Assembly: GCF_022605725.1 (NCBI RefSeq)
Contig: NC_065556.1
Span: 6,510,001 to 6,574,000 of the forward strand
DNA length: 64,000 nt
DNA from: Anthonomus grandis grandis
Taxonomy: Eukaryota; Arthropoda; Insecta; Coleoptera; Curculionidae
Direction of reading: 5' to 3'
In this document: in pieces, positions 22,202 to 34,798 of the stretch
Numbering within the stretch: position 1 is the first letter of the stretch
Layout: every line of letters begins with the position of its first letter
Notes under the pieces: model-generated
Databases searched by the model: none
What the model was told of the DNA's origin: nothing
Seen by the model: the letters and a program-made list of their open reading frames with translations, nothing else
Made by a program: the position numbers and the translations under genes

Positions 22202-23090
22202 ATATCTTGGGAGTGGCTGCTCATTCATTGAAATCCATTACTACTATCCCCTCGTACATTCAACAATAGGTTCGATTATTAGGGCTGTATGCGGAGCGAT
22301 ATGTAGGAATCTAGAATCCTGTTTAGAACTACCAAAAAACGAAGATGAATGGAAACAAATAGGAATTGGCTTCGAAAAACATGCTAACTTTCCACATTGC
22401 ATCGGTGCCATAGACGGAAAGCATATAAGGCTTATTAAGCCGACCGATTCTGGATCACTATACTACAACTATAAAAATTACTTTTCTATTGTTTTGCTAG
22501 CAGTTTGTGACGCCAATTATAACTTTATTTACGTCGATGTGGGTGCCTATGGCAAGAGTAACGACTCAGCAATTATGAAAGATACTTCGCTTTACTATAA
22601 ACTCAATAACAGCTTGTTAAATATTCCTATTCCCACAAGTTTATCAGAAAATGATCAGACACATTTTCCGTATGTGTTCGTAGGAGATGAAGCTTTTCCT
22701 TTACAAGTCAATCTTATGCGTCCTTACGGAGAAAATACTCTTAGTTATAAAAAGAAAACTTTTAACTACAGATTATCTAGAGCTCGACGATATATAGAAT
22801 GTTCCTTCGGCATTTTATCTAATAAGTGGAGAATTTTTCACAGACCATTAAATCTGACTACAGATTTAGCAAAAAACATTGTTAAAACATGTTGTATCTT
22901 GCATAACTTTGTGCGCGATCGAGATGAATATTCTTTTGATGATACTTTGCAAATAATTGGTTTCGAAAATGAAATTGTGGAAAGGGGCTTAACCAGAGGA
23001 GGGCGAAGTGTGCTGGCGACCCGTGATGCGTTTGCTGACTATTTTAGTTATAGAAATATACTTTCTTGGCAAAATAAGATGATTCAATAA
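22202..23090 (+). CDS. Harbinger-2 transposase exon 2 (DDE_Tnp_4 nuclease), open
   Basis: The acceptor TTATTTACAG ends at 22201, and the exon opens with YLGSGCSFIEIHYYYP. I translated it through to TAA at 23088-23090 without a stop. Catalytic regions: GAIDGKHIRLIKP (first Asp), YVDVGAYGKSNDS (second), VFVGDEAFPL, and ARRYIECSFGILSNKWRIFH (Glu). The length and motif order are those of HARBI1-type transposases, nuclear nucleases that cut at TWA targets. Only the exon-1 frameshift and the 9.6-kb intron created by the LTR insertion stand against function. It is about 60% similar by eye to the Harbinger-1 enzyme. Confidence 0.9.
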
Positions 23091-23116
23091 AATATAAAAT
23101 TTGTATAAAAACCTAC

Positions 23117-23288
23117 CCAAGTCTTTCTTTTCGCTAATATTATGGAGTTCTGCACCTCCAAAAATATCTACCATTTCTTCCCAACTCTTTTTTTTTAAGT
23201 CGCGATTTGAATAATCACTTGATGATGAGTCCCATATTGACTGCCGATTATGAATTTCAATTATGAACCTTTCCATATCAAACGCCAT
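23117..23288 (-). CDS. Harbinger-2 MADF-domain exon 1
   Basis: ATG at 23288 gives MAFDMERFIIEIHNRQSIWD, then SWEEMVDIFGGAELHNISEK, the first half of a MADF DNA-binding domain. A GTAGGT donor (GT at 23116-23115) ends it. The intron then runs antisense across transposase exon 2 to the acceptor at 21991. The ends of the two genes here are only 26 bp apart on opposite strands. Confidence 0.82.
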
Positions 23289-23752
23289 TGCTTAAGGAAA
23301 TGAACAAGTCCAGAAAAGAAAAAAAGATCATCGAAAAACTTCCTTGCTCAAGACCGGCTTTCAGGCAACTAATCGCGAAGTGTGACAACGCTCAATATAC
23401 AAGCATGCATTTTCACTACTCGCAACCAGACGCGCGACCAGGACTATCGGGCGACCAGACTGATCACAACGATGAGATTTGGCTGGTCGCCCGACTTAAC
23501 TAGTTGCGCGACTGATCGGCAACCGAGTGTGGCAAGCTCCATATAACTGCACGTAATTTCACTGGTCGTACAACCAGTTGCGCGACCAAAGTTGCCTAAT
23601 GTGATATAGCACTAAGATTGACCTTACTTCTCCGACAAAACCCTTTAAATCGTAGTCTATAATAATCCTAGAGTGTCTACTACTGAAACTTATTTTTTTA
23701 TTTTTTTTTATATGTTGTTATTAAAATATTTACATCTATTATAAGTTATATA

Positions 23753-25589
23753 CAGTGTGGTGACTTTAACTGGAATAAATTCAGTTAAAACTAATCAAAA
23801 TTTATCTCGCAAAATTCCTGAGACCCGTCGATTTTTGTTTATTTTTTATCACATTTCAAGATAGTTCTTGTATTTTTTCACCTACAGGGGGGTCCAAATT
23901 AACCCCAACTTTTTTTTTTCAAATGGAAAGCCACTTTTTTTAAACTCTTATTGAAAAGCCCTTTTTCTTGATTAAATTGCCCTATTTACTTTTGTGATTA
24001 TCTAAAGGAGAGATACGCAAAAAAAATAAAAACCATTAAATTATTAAAAGTTGCGTTTAATGTATAAGATGCTCAAAATGAGCACCATTTACTTGTTGGC
24101 AAGGCCCAAGACGATAATAAAATTCGTTTCTGACATTTTCTAACACTTCTGGAGATATTTGTCGGATTTCTTGCCTAATACGTTCTTTGAGTTCCTCTGG
24201 GTTTCCTGGTTTGCTCATGTAAATTTGACTTTTCAAATGTCCCCACAGAAAAAAATCAAGTGGGGTGAGATCGGGAGAACGTGCCGGCTACTCGATAGCA
24301 CCCCTTCTACCAATCCATCTGTTTGTAAAATTGTCATCTAAATACTGGTGTACATTACGGGCATAATGTAAGGGAGCACCATCTTGTTGCATCCAGATTC
24401 TTTCATCATACAAATCTGGATCGAACTGACTCAGATATAAGGCACGTAAGACTGGAACTAGTTCATGATCAAGAAATTCTAGATATCTTTCCCCAGTTAA
24501 AGTATCATTGAAGAATATGGGCCCTATAACTTGCCTCCCAATTATGCCAGCCCAAACATTAGTTTTCTGGGGATATTGTGTATTAGTTTCCCTTACCCAG
24601 TGTGGGTTCTCGTCAGACCAGTAGCGACAGTTCTGCCTACTAACATGGCTATTTAGGGTGAATGTAGCCTCATCAGAAAAAAGGATCCACTCCGAAGATA
24701 TGCGATTTTCGTCAATGGCGTTCATCATTAATTCACAAAACTGAACTATGCGATCTTGATCGTCTTCCAATAACTCTTGAACGGGATGCATTTTATAAGG
24801 TCGTTTGTTTGCACTTTTTAAAATTTTTAGCACAGATTTATGATGAATAGAGTTTTCGCGAGCTACTCTTCTGGCTGCAGTTACCGGATTTTCTTCCATC
24901 GCTAACTTTACATCAAATTGGGTGTTTTCATCGATTTTAGAAGACCTTTGTCTTGAAACATCTCTCACGTGCCCAACTTCTCGAAATCTGCTTTCGATTT
25001 TACTAACCGTACCTTGGTTAATAGGTGGCCAATCTGGATATTTTTCTGCCTGAATAAGTGGACAACCTCTAGCTGAGTACGACTTCTGTCCCCATAACCA
25101 ATAATCATTAGGATTTCAATCTTGTGGGATTCGGATAAATAAGGCATTATTTCAATATAAGTTAACTTATTTAACAACTGGTTGAAATTCACTTTAACAG
25201 TGACACTACAACAATGTCAGGAAATGTCTCGATACCAATAAAATAAACAAACACGCCAAAAATTTACCAACACAAAATATTTCGAGACTTTTAATAATTT
25301 AATGGTTTTTATTTATTTTTTCGTATTTCTCCTTTAGATAATCACAAAAGTAAATAGGGCAATTTAATCAGGAAAAAGGGCTCTTTTCAATGAAAGTTTA
25401 AAAAAAGTGGCTTTCCATTTGAAAAAAAAAGTTTGGGTTAATTTGGACCCCCCCTGTAGGTGAAAAAATATAAAAACTATCTTGAAATGTGAAAAAAAAA
25501 TAAACAAAAATCGACGGGTCTCAGGAATTTTGCGAGAAAAATTTTGATTAGTTTTAACTGAATTTATTCCAGTTAAAGTCACCACACTG
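23753..25589 (-). mobile_element. Mariner-like element with long TIRs (DD41D)
   Basis: The ends CAGTGTGGTGACTTTAACTG are inverted and flanked by TA (23751-23752 and 25590-25591). The inverted match continues for more than 200 bp on each side (about 23753-24040 against 25330-25589), long for mariner. The transposase is on the minus strand. Confidence 0.9.
24057..25147 (-). pseudogene. Mariner-like DD41D transposase, one frameshift and one stop
   Basis: The likely start MPYLSESHKIEILMIIGYGD (25147) begins a helix-turn-helix region. A one-base loss near 24967 moves the frame at EKLG/HVRDVSRQR. The DDE/D domain follows: first Asp in WILFSDEATF, second in WMQQDGAPLHY. A TAG at about 24290 replaces the Trp expected after GAIE, and the third Asp lies beyond it in SPDLTPLDFFLWG. 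Counting the TAG as a residue, 41 positions separate the second and third Asp. The C-terminus ends FEHLIH. An earlier ATG at 25192 is possible. Confidence 0.88.
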
Positions 25590-25591
25590 TA

Positions 25592-27440
25592 TATTTTTCC
25601 TTAGTATTTCTTAATCCTATATAATAAAAATTATAAAATGAATTTGCAGTAAATATTTTACAACAACAAAGCAATTGATAAATAAACCAAAAATGTATAA
25701 TGTAATTAAGGAGCACAAGAGCTCATATGTATATATATATATATACATATGTAGAGAAATGAGAAGAAATAGAAAAACTAATTGATTATGTTATCATAAT
25801 ATTGAAAACTATTACGAAAGGATTTTCACAATATTAAAAATTTGATAGTAATGAACTAGACTCCATGCCACTGGTCTCAAATATATTAAATTCAGATATT
25901 TAATATCGGAATCAGATATTTTTGTTTTTGAATTTTCAACATGTTTAATTCTGTTTTAGCTTGAATAAAATATTTTTTAGTCAAATTACCGCTTAAGAAT
26001 ATTTAAATATATGGTAACTTTTAAATATCATACAGGATTTTTAGAAAGAGGTTAGTTAAGAGTCTTTGGTACTAATTTCTAAAATCTTGACCTTTTACAC
26101 TTTTCCAAATAAGAATACCCAGTACTTCTCAGTACATGGATTTGGAACACTGTCATTAAAGTAATACGGAACTTACATGTTACATCCACCAGGATATTTG
26201 ATTGGCTACTGCATCATGTATAAAAGAGAGTAGCTGAAGTGTTCAGATGTTAAGAGATATCATTTATAGCAATTTTGGTAGCAAATTTATAATAACAGTT
26301 CTATTTAAAATCATTTTGTTGTGTGCAAAAATCATGAGTGGCATATTCGAATATGTTTCATTAAAATGGTGTTTATATTATGTTTTGATGTAGGCCGGCG
26401 TACCTAAAATTGTATAGATGTAAACGAATATTTCTAATTCTCATCCTTAACATATTGAAATGCTAGAATTTGCATTGCCGTGGAACTATGGGCAATTTTC
26501 TTGCTTGCAATGTCACTGATGCAATGCTTATGTAGAAATGGCAAAAAAACACTTTATATAATTATAAAAATTTATCACTTATTTTATAGGCACAAAATAA
26601 TACTACTGTAGGTCTATGATAAGATACTGTATAAAGAAGTCAATATTCAAAGTTAAATAAATGCAAATAACGTATATTAAAGAAAAAGGCAACATATTCG
26701 CAACGCCGCTCGATCGCATTGTTGATTCCACAGACACAAAGTACCTTTACCAGTGACGTCGCCAAAAATATTTGCATGATAAATATTTGTTAATAATAGA
26801 TTATGCTTTAAATTATAAACAATATTACCGTTTTTAAATGCTTTATGCGCTTTTTTAACGTACTTTATTAGAGTAAAGGTACATATGTAAAAAAAAAGCA
26901 TTTTTTATGGAAATCAAATATTTTATAATTATTTTAGGGTTCTTAATAAGTTTTATTTAGGTTTATTTCTATAATCTCTTATTCTATATTTATGATGACG
27001 GTTCTTCTTTAGTATGAGGTCATGACAGTATCGGTATTTACTGGTATAAAGATCGGCTTGAATCGTCTTTTTTCTCATAGTGCGGCACAAATGGCACAGG
27101 ATCATAACAGTTCACAAAAACACTCAAATAAAACCTTTTTTTTTAACCAAAAACTACAGAAAAAATACTGAACTTCATAAATGCCGAATGTAAAGGCGTT
27201 TGACAAGATGACATTTCGTAAGATGACAGCAGCTTTTACTGTCCTCCTGCGGTATTTATATTCTAAATTTTTTAGAAGCGGTTTTAGGAATAAATATCTT
27301 AATAATTTTTTCTTGCTTTGAAGATATTACTTTTGCGCTTAGAATTAGAGATATCTATTTCTACTTTTAATTTTTAATCCAAGATCTAATACCAATAACT
27401 TAATTTATATTATAATATGTGTTAATATATAGCCGGAAAT
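25592..27440. other. AT-rich stretch without recognised genes
   Basis: Contains a self-complementary CATATGTATATATATATATA run at about 25725-25753. I found no convincing exon or terminal repeat. Confidence 0.4.
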
Positions 27441-27779
27441 TTTCTCTTTTAAAAATGTGTGGAAACTTGTCAACAGAGAATCTGTGAATATATTTGTAAA
27501 TAAAACATCCCGCCTTGCCCCTGAGTACATGCTAAATTCAAACAGCGTTTTTCTTTACTAATTCTTTTCTTTTTATGTTCTTATCTTATTCTAGTCTTTT
27601 TATGTTATGTTAAGTATTCACCCATCTTGAATCACTTCGTATATGTTATACCATGCCTTCTGAACTCATAAAAACTCAACTCATCTTAAACTCATAAAAT
27701 TATTCTAACTATTTTACATTCTTTCGGTTTTAAGATGCGCGACCTTATTTTTCACATATTTCTTCAATGCACACATTTA

Positions 27780-28400
27780 GCAAGCTGTTTTCGCATAAGT
27801 GTATTTAGCAACTGTAGACAATAAGGTCTTAAAACATATTTTTTTAGTCAACGTTGGAGTAATTCCAGGTAATGTCCTGGGACTTCTATTATTCACAATT
27901 CAAACGTGCATGTTTCATCAATGCCTTAACTTCTGCCAGTTATATTTATATGCATATAACATCAATCTCTTGTTCATTCTCACTAAACGAAATTTCAGAA
28001 GCAGCTACTTTAATTTATTGTGATTTATAAAAGCTCTTTGAAGTTTATAGCCATAAAAATTAGCTTAGCAAATTCATCCGTGGCAGTTTTCCCAACCCAA
28101 CCCAACCCAATATAAAAATTCTCAATAACTTGATACTGTACTCTGATCTTCAGTTTCGTAAACATGAGGCAGCAAAACTAAAAAAAGCATATTGTGCTTT
28201 AAGGCTCATGCACATAACTAAGTTTAAATTTACTAGCTATCTTTATTAAAAAATCACTTTTAGATACAATGAACGGAATTTACGTAATATTGGTGTACTA
28301 ACTATTCCCCACTCTAGAAGCGAGTTATTTAAGAGGTATTTTACATACAGAACACATTATCGAAAACGTACCCTAAAGTAGAACAGGGATATACCGTAAA
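27780..28400 (+). pseudogene. Jockey-type LINE reverse transcriptase relic, 3' half
   Basis: 27840-27990 reads VGVIPGNVLGLLLFTIQTCM then LYLYAYNINLL, recognisable as the RT segment GVPQGSVLGPLLF...LYADD with the catalytic DD lost. 28145-28215 reads SDLQFRKHEAAKLKKAYCAL and 28260-28370 RYNERNLRNIGVLTIPHSRS then LFKRYFTYRTHYRK, the C-terminal motifs of the same LINE group. Frames shift and stops intervene. The CCCAACCCAACCCAA run at 28095-28109 lies inside this relic. Confidence 0.6.
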
Positions 28401-28991
28401 CGTCAACACGTCAAGTTTATTTCAGTTTTAAGTTTGAGTCATTCCCCAATTTTTTTTAAAGATTAAAACTAAAATTACAAAATTTAATAAACATCTAACA
28501 TTAGCTGCAGAGAACAAATTTTTAGTAATGTGAGTGTGTATTGATAATTTTTAAAATAAAAGATTCTAATTGAATTAAAATTATATAAGTATTCAATATT
28601 ATTAATTATAAATATAAGTAGAGCATTTAAATGTAATTTTTTTGACAATAAATTTGTGTCATTGTACAAAATTACATATATTTGACTTTTAATATTCTGG
28701 TTTATAATTATATTATAATATAATGGTTATTATAAAGATATCGCCTGTAAATAAAGAAAAAATTAGCAATACTCTAATAAATAAGCAATTTTGGTAAAAC
28801 ATTAAACCTGTTTTATTTAATACCTTAATTTATTTAATTAGAGAACTTCTGGAATTCGAACAAATATCCATATGTTGACTAATATCAATATTATAGCAAG
28901 TTGTGTAAATTAGTACTGTCTCAGCCTCTAATGTAATAATCTAGTAATACACAAACTGATATTAGACTAACGAGTTATATTTTTTTTGCAG

Positions 28992-29304
28992 AGATGGTTC
29001 AGAAATCCAGTACCAAATATTTTCGCAAATTATAACGTTTGAGCAGGTGTATCAAAACGACTCCCAAAAAGACAACAAAGTATCAGTATCCCTAGAGTTC
29101 CAGCACAAGTTTAGCTCAGATATGGTAAACGCTAGCAATGGCGAAAGATGGGAAATAAGGTGTGGATATGCTGATAGCGGATCATTTGGTTATACTTGGG
29201 ATATCCAGACATGCAACCATAAATATATTGATGAACGATCTACTATATGCAATTGTTCCAAATTTGGATCGTATGTCTTGATCTTGGTGCTTACTCAGCC
29301 AGAG
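28992..29304 (+). CDS. Candidate host exon with a GPS/GAIN-type motif (adhesion-receptor-like)
   Basis: Flanked by TTTTTTTGCAG and by GAG/GTAAGT, this 313-bp exon is open in one frame for 104 codons. It contains CGYADSGSFGYTWDIQTCN, about eight residues, then ICNCSKFGSYVLILVL. The spacing Cys-Trp-Cys-Cys-x-Cys with a hydrophobic end is that of a GPCR proteolysis site at the end of a GAIN domain, found in adhesion GPCRs and polycystin-like proteins. The exon starts out of phase and ends on a codon boundary. The usual HL/T cleavage residues are not obvious (CNCSKFGSY), so self-cleavage may be lost. No neighbouring exon was found; its introns would hold the surrounding repeats. Identity of the gene is open. 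Confidence 0.55.
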
Positions 29305-29939
29305 GTAAGTTTCAAATTGTTCTATTCATTTGTAATGTATATTCAAGTAATTAATAAGACAGATACTTTCTTAGAAGGAAGTCTCTTCTCCAAGAGTAGA
29401 TAATTACTTTGTGTAAAAAATATTTCCTTCTTCTTCGCAAGTTTTTTAAACCATTATTAAAATTTGAATAATCTGAAATTAATTATAATATTTTCTTTTA
29501 AACAAATGAAATTAAATTGTAAGTATATTGATTATACAAATTGTAATTATGTTTTTTCATTAATTTCTATCAGTAATTTTTAATACAAGCATGTCAGTTT
29601 TATCAACATTTTGAAAATTATTTGATCAATCATTTAAAGTGCATAGTTAAATAGGTTTAAATATATTACAAGAATTTATAAGGATGGGGTGGGGTTGATT
29701 ATATTTAATATCTGTTTATTATTAATTAAGTCCTGTGGTACAAAATACATTTTTGAGGTCTAAGGTTAAAATAACATTTAATATAAGTTAAATTTAATTT
29801 TTAATTGTATTAAAATACTTGAGGAAACTTAAAACAGTAATACATTGTAAGCCCTTTTACTAAATTTTAATATACCAAAAAAATGTTTAGAAATTTTTTT
29901 TTCAAGAATAATAATCAATAATATTAAAATAATCTATAT

Positions 29940-30200
29940 GCACCCTCTCTGCAATTCACAGATTCTTCAGATTCCAAACAAAGCCATTAATACCCACATT
30001 AAAGCTATGATCTACTTTTATATGAAATAGTAATATCACCAAAAAGATAACTAAGTTGCTCCTCTGATTGTCTCGAACAAAGTTGTTTTTGTAAATCGGG
30101 AACAAAGCTGATCCAAGTACAGATCTCTGAAGAACTTCATCTTTTACAAGCTGATCATTTGAAACACCCTCCAGACCAGATGGTAAACAAACAGTTCTTT
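29940..30200 (-). pseudogene. LINE reverse transcriptase relic
   Basis: Minus-strand translation near 30165-30075 gives VLQRSVLGSALFPIYKNNFV, close to the RT motif GVPQGSVLGPxLFxIYINDL of jockey/CR1-type LINEs. The surrounding reading is degenerate. Confidence 0.45.
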
Positions 30201-30929
30201 TAGTTAAATATTCACTTCATTACTTATTAGATTCACATTCATTCTATAATTGGATAATATAATATAACGCGAGACCAAGATAACGTCTATAGCGTTCTAA
30301 GGGTACACTCTTAAAAATATGTGAATAAAAATTCAACAATTGTATAGATTTTACATACAATTTGATTCTGGAAATGGTACAGAATCAATTTGTGTAGAAT
30401 TTCTCTATGCTATTGTGTTTAAACAACTGTGGTTCTATAATCAACAAATTGTGTATCAATTTGATTTATTTTATTGTATATATAGTACACTATTTGTGTA
30501 CTTAAATTCGACAATATTTTATATTTATTTAATATAATTGTTCAGTAAATAAGCAAACTCTTAGTGTTTTCTTAACATGGTATGTACAGAAAAAAAACAA
30601 AATTTGTGCATTTTAAATACATGTTAGTGTAGGTTGTTTTTACAATATATTTTATTTTCTTTCATTTCAACTATAAAATTTTATTACAAATTGTGTTTAA
30701 TAATACTATATATTGTTTTATAAATTTAAATATAGTGTAGGTTACTTATTTTAGGGTTGTATATCAAATTAACATAAGAACTGGAGTTTTTTATTACAAT
30801 GTTTTGTATTTGTATTCATAAAAATTTAAAAGTAATCAATATATTTGTATAAAAAAAATAAACAAATTGTTTAAAAATTTAAAATACATTTTAAAGAATT
30901 TCGTCATAAATCTGTGTAATAATAAATTC

Positions 30930-31203
30930 TAGGGCGCCTGGAAAAAACAGGATAGGTCATAATTTGATTAAAATAAAATAAGTCTTTTAAAAAATGGGAA
31001 ATAAGTGAGGCCCAACGTTTGGTAAGGAAAGAAGTCATATTAGAAAAATACAGATTGAATATGTATTTTCCTAATTTGACTTATTTTTTTTTTATCAAAC
31101 GTTAGGCTCCACTTTTTCCCATCGTGTTACTTAATTTGCTTATTTAATTTTAAGCAAATTATGACTTTTTTTCCATATTGACTGTTTTTCCCAAGCACTC
31201 TAA
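30930..31203. mobile_element. Palindromic MITE (~275 bp)
   Basis: The arms are inverted copies around ~31066: left AGGGCGCCTGGAAAAAACAG against right CTGTTTTTCCCAAGCACTCT, with GGCCCAACGTTTGG matching CAAACGTTAGGCTCC further in. No ORF. Confidence 0.7.
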
Positions 31204-31437
31204 CATTTAGGTTTTATAAAAATTTTAGTTGTATAGGTAGGGTAAAAAAATTCAATTGTTTCAAAAAAACATTTTTTTATTTAAATACCTTTTAAAAAAG
31301 TACACATAACCTGTACAACAAAACAAAAAAACTTTAGTAGTAGTATTACAAATACACATTAGGAACGCAAATAGGAACTTAAAATGGAAATTCTTAGTTG
31401 TAAAAACAGGATTTTAGTAAACACATACATTTATGTA

Positions 31438-31781
31438 CAGGGTATTTGCGTGCCCATAAACAGGGGTAATGTAAGTGATAGAGAAAAACTTTTTATACAA
31501 AAGTTGCATACTTTTTTCCGTATTATCTTTTAGATTTGTAAAAAAAAAACAAAAATTAAAATCAGGGAAAAAAGGTCTTTTGATTTGGCAGAAAATATAT
31601 AGTGTTTCATTTAAGAAAATCAACTTGCTATTGTTTTATCAAGTTTGCTATGCGCTTTTGTTTTTTTTTAAACTCTAAAAGATAATACGGAAAAAAGTAT
31701 GCAACTTTTGTATAAAAAGTTTTTCTCTATCACTAATATTAACCCCTGTATATGGGCTCGCAAATATAAAAAATGACCCTG
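31438..31781. mobile_element. Mariner-type MITE (344 bp)
   Basis: Ends CAGGGTATTTGCG and, reversed, CAGGGTCATTTTT, flanked by TA on both sides. Inside, 31474-31535 and 31676-31737 are near-perfect inverted repeats of about 60 bp. No transposase. Confidence 0.8.
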
Positions 31782-31829
31782 TACATATATATGTATGTAG
31801 TTACTTAACATCTACAGTATATCAGGCGG

Positions 31830-32130
31830 GTAATTGTTAACAAAACAACAATCATTTACTGCTATCAATTTTTTTTAACACATGGTGATGAAAATTGCAC
31901 TTTTCATAACTTAAGGAGGCTTTAGAGCTAATTCTGTTAAAAATAGAAAAAACCTTAGAAATCATTTAAAAAGTTTAAATTAAAAACACGAAATGGAAAA
32001 TTGAAATCTGTTTTTTCTTCATAACAGAATTAAATCGATTACAGAATTATCTTTAGATCCCTTTTAAAGTCATAAAAAGTGCCATTTTCAACACCTTATA
32101 TTAAAAAAATAGTTAACAAGTATGACATTA
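31830..32130. mobile_element. Palindromic MITE (~300 bp)
   Basis: The left arm with GTTAACAAAACAACAATC and AAAATTGCACTTTTCATAAC is mirrored by TCATAAAAAGTGCCATTTT and AAAAAAATAGTTAAC on the right. Noncoding; ends not resolved. Confidence 0.6.
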
Positions 32131-33519
32131 TGATACATAAACATTTTTAACATTTTATGTAGAATTTAAAAATGTGTTGACTATAGGGTGGTTCGTTTAC
32201 AATAACTAAGGTTTTGGCATGTTTACATATACCGGATTTTCATATCCCATGGAAATCAAAATGATTGTTATTTCGTTTTAAATCGTCCTTCATCAATTTG
32301 TTTCAAAATCACTTAATAAAAATAAATGACACAACAAAACGAAAAAACTTAAAAGAAAATAGAAATGCCTAATAGGCACGTAATTAGGAACTTAACGAAA
32401 ATTCTTATGTAGGTACATACCTACATATTAACAACATATAGTTTTAAGCTAAGGGTTTTATTTACAGGTACATAACTAACTAAAGTTATCAGTTATCACT
32501 GAAAAACTAAATGGGTACCAGCTACCTGGCTAAACATCAAAATATCCAGTAAATTCCAAAGTATACAGTAAGTAAATGCAAAAAAAATATGGTGCTTACC
32601 TAATTACCTACCTACAAACTGCTCCTGAAGTTGGTCCAATAAACCCCACTCCTTAAGTTTATCTTCAACGAATATATTCATTTTTTTCTTATGCAATTTT
32701 AATACTTAACGAAACGAAAAAACCTTAAAACAAATTAATGCCATGCCGGCCGGTTGATTGAAGAACTGAAGAATGAACAGTTGAACACATGTGGCACTTG
32801 GAATTATAGCAATGCTGCCAAATCAAATTTATCTTAAAAATTACACCGCCAATTAAAAAAGTTACGTTTCCTTTTTCCTTACGCGTGTTATTATCACGAT
32901 ATTATTTAAATAAATAAAATTAGAACTTATGGTGATTGGGCTTATTTTTAAATATCCTATTAAATCATTTTCAATTAACAACTTTAAATCGACTGCAAAT
33001 TTTGATGCATACCTTTACAATTGTTTAATATTGACTGCGGCAAAGGCAAGGGCGTCGCATCGGGCGCGTCCTCCTTTATACACAATTGTGTATTATAACT
33101 ACACAATACATGTTTTAAAATTCTATAATTGTGAAGGGCTATTAGCAAGAATCTTTTTTATTCTACACAATTGTAAATAAAATTAACACAAGCCAGAATA
33201 AAAAATTAATTAAAAATTGTAGTAAAAATATACTTGGTTATTAGATTTTTTACCAAACTGCATTGGATTAAAAAAAAAAAGTGGAATATTTATACACATT
33301 ATCTTAATAATTAATATCCACTTATGGTGTATTAATTTAATATGCAATAATTGTATAAAATATACACATTAAAACATATACAAAATGCCTGAGAATTTTT
33401 ATACAGGACTGTGAGATATTATCTAACAGTTGTGTATTAAAATTAAACATTTTTTTTACACAACAAAATGTGAAAAAATCCATCGGGATTTTTCTGTGTG
33501 TAACATCATTAGTTTTTGT

Positions 33520-34798
33520 TAGATTTTTAATTTAATTTTATTATGAGATCAGAATTTATCGTTTTTGTTTGGATGACATATTTGAAATATAGTCATGATC
33601 GCTGGTGGTTATATGCTTAAAAAGCCTGCCAACATATCAAACGTCTTAATAAGAGGTTGAGAGATTGTTTCTCCTTTATAGGTCTTTTCATTTTATAATG
33701 CGGTAGAACTAAGATTGTAGCATGCCATATTCTTCGCAAGTGGCATATCTACTGCTCCACTGAACAAAATAACATTGTAGGGCTTGCATTTGTTATTATT
33801 AATGCCACTATTAATGCTTAGGATTGTATTTATCTTTACTATCCTGTATTTTTTGTGACATGGACGAATTTCCCTATTAGAAAGATAACTTCGTCCAAGT
33901 GTGATTTTACAAGTACCTTGCATACTAGTAGCAGTGATCATGAACCTGCTCCCACCATCTTTGACATTAGCATATTATTGTATTGATGCCCTCTGTTGCT
34001 TTCAAAGTTAATAATGTTTCAATGTATTAGCCTCTTTAGCAGTTTTGAGATTTTTCATTCAATCACTTCATTATTTACTTGAATTGAATGATTGGATTTT
34101 ACTTATTAGCCATCATTACAGATTTGGCAGCTGATGCCAACTCAAATAATCGGCTATTAGTTAGATTTGCTAGGGATCTGAACGAATAGTGGTGATGTCT
34201 GGAAAATACCTCTGGATATTTTTCTACTTATAGTTGGATGCTTTTTCTAAATCCAATTTGCTTTGTGGTTAATTGATTATATTGCAAAAACCAATCTAAC
34301 TTTAATTAAGCCTTTTAGAATCTCCAAAATGTAACTGGATAAGCAAACTGGCCTCCACTCAAATTTTATTTAAGGATTTTAAAGGATAACGAAAACCTTG
34401 CATAAGTTTAGGAAAAACATTTTTAATACTTACATAAAAAGTAGAAATTACTTTAATATCCAAACAAGTTTAAAAAAAAAATAAAGCTTTAACCTACAAA
34501 AATTTCCTATAAAATATAATAGCTTAGGACATATTACCAAAACTATATAAAGCTATTCATGGGCTATCAACAGGATGTCCAGAAGGTAAATGCAATCCTT
34601 CAAAGGGATGATAGGTGACTCAATTTTAAATATTTTAAGCCACACATGTATAGGTCGAAATCCGTTTTTAAAGTTTTTAATGCAACTTTTGATTCTTTTC
34701 CAATAAATAAATACTCATTTTTTAAACTTAATCGATAATACAATACAAGTGATAATTGATATCTAAGTTTCAAAGTTTATTTTGTACTTATCTAGTAG
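33520..34798. other. Sequence without recognised features
   Basis: Short minus-strand frames (for example 33693-33941) have somewhat protein-like composition, but I could not link them to a family. Confidence 0.35.

Larger units (their letters stand above)
12160..23612. mobile_element. PIF/Harbinger transposon (Harbinger-2), split by a nested LTR element
   Basis: The ends are inverted copies: the left begins GTGCTATATCACACTAGGCA and the right, reversed, reads GTGCTATATCACATTAGGCA. The flanks are TGA on the left and TAA on the right, one mismatch from a TWA duplication. The LTR element at 13353-21553 interrupts it. Without that insert and one copy of its 4-bp duplication the element is about 3.25 kb. 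It encodes a transposase in two exons (+) and a MADF/BESS protein in two exons (-), interleaved. Confidence 0.88.
30300..33510. other. AT-rich block rich in ACAATTGTG-like motifs, possible old element ends
   Basis: 30330-30520 and 33070-33490 repeatedly contain motifs such as ACAATTTGTGTA, ACACAATTGTG and TTGTGTATTA. Reversed, the right end (from 33501, ACACACAGAAAAATCC) loosely resembles the left end (from 30304, ACACTCTTAAAAATAT). It may be a degenerate DNA transposon with long composite TIRs, into which the MITEs at 30930-32130 inserted. No coding seen. Confidence 0.35.

Noticed and set aside
25725..25753. TATATA palindrome as a regulatory or hairpin site
   Set aside because: Alternating TA sequence is trivially self-complementary.
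28095..28109. CCCAACCCAACCCAA as a possible telomere-like repeat
   Set aside because: Only three units, inside a LINE relic, and not the insect TTAGG unit.
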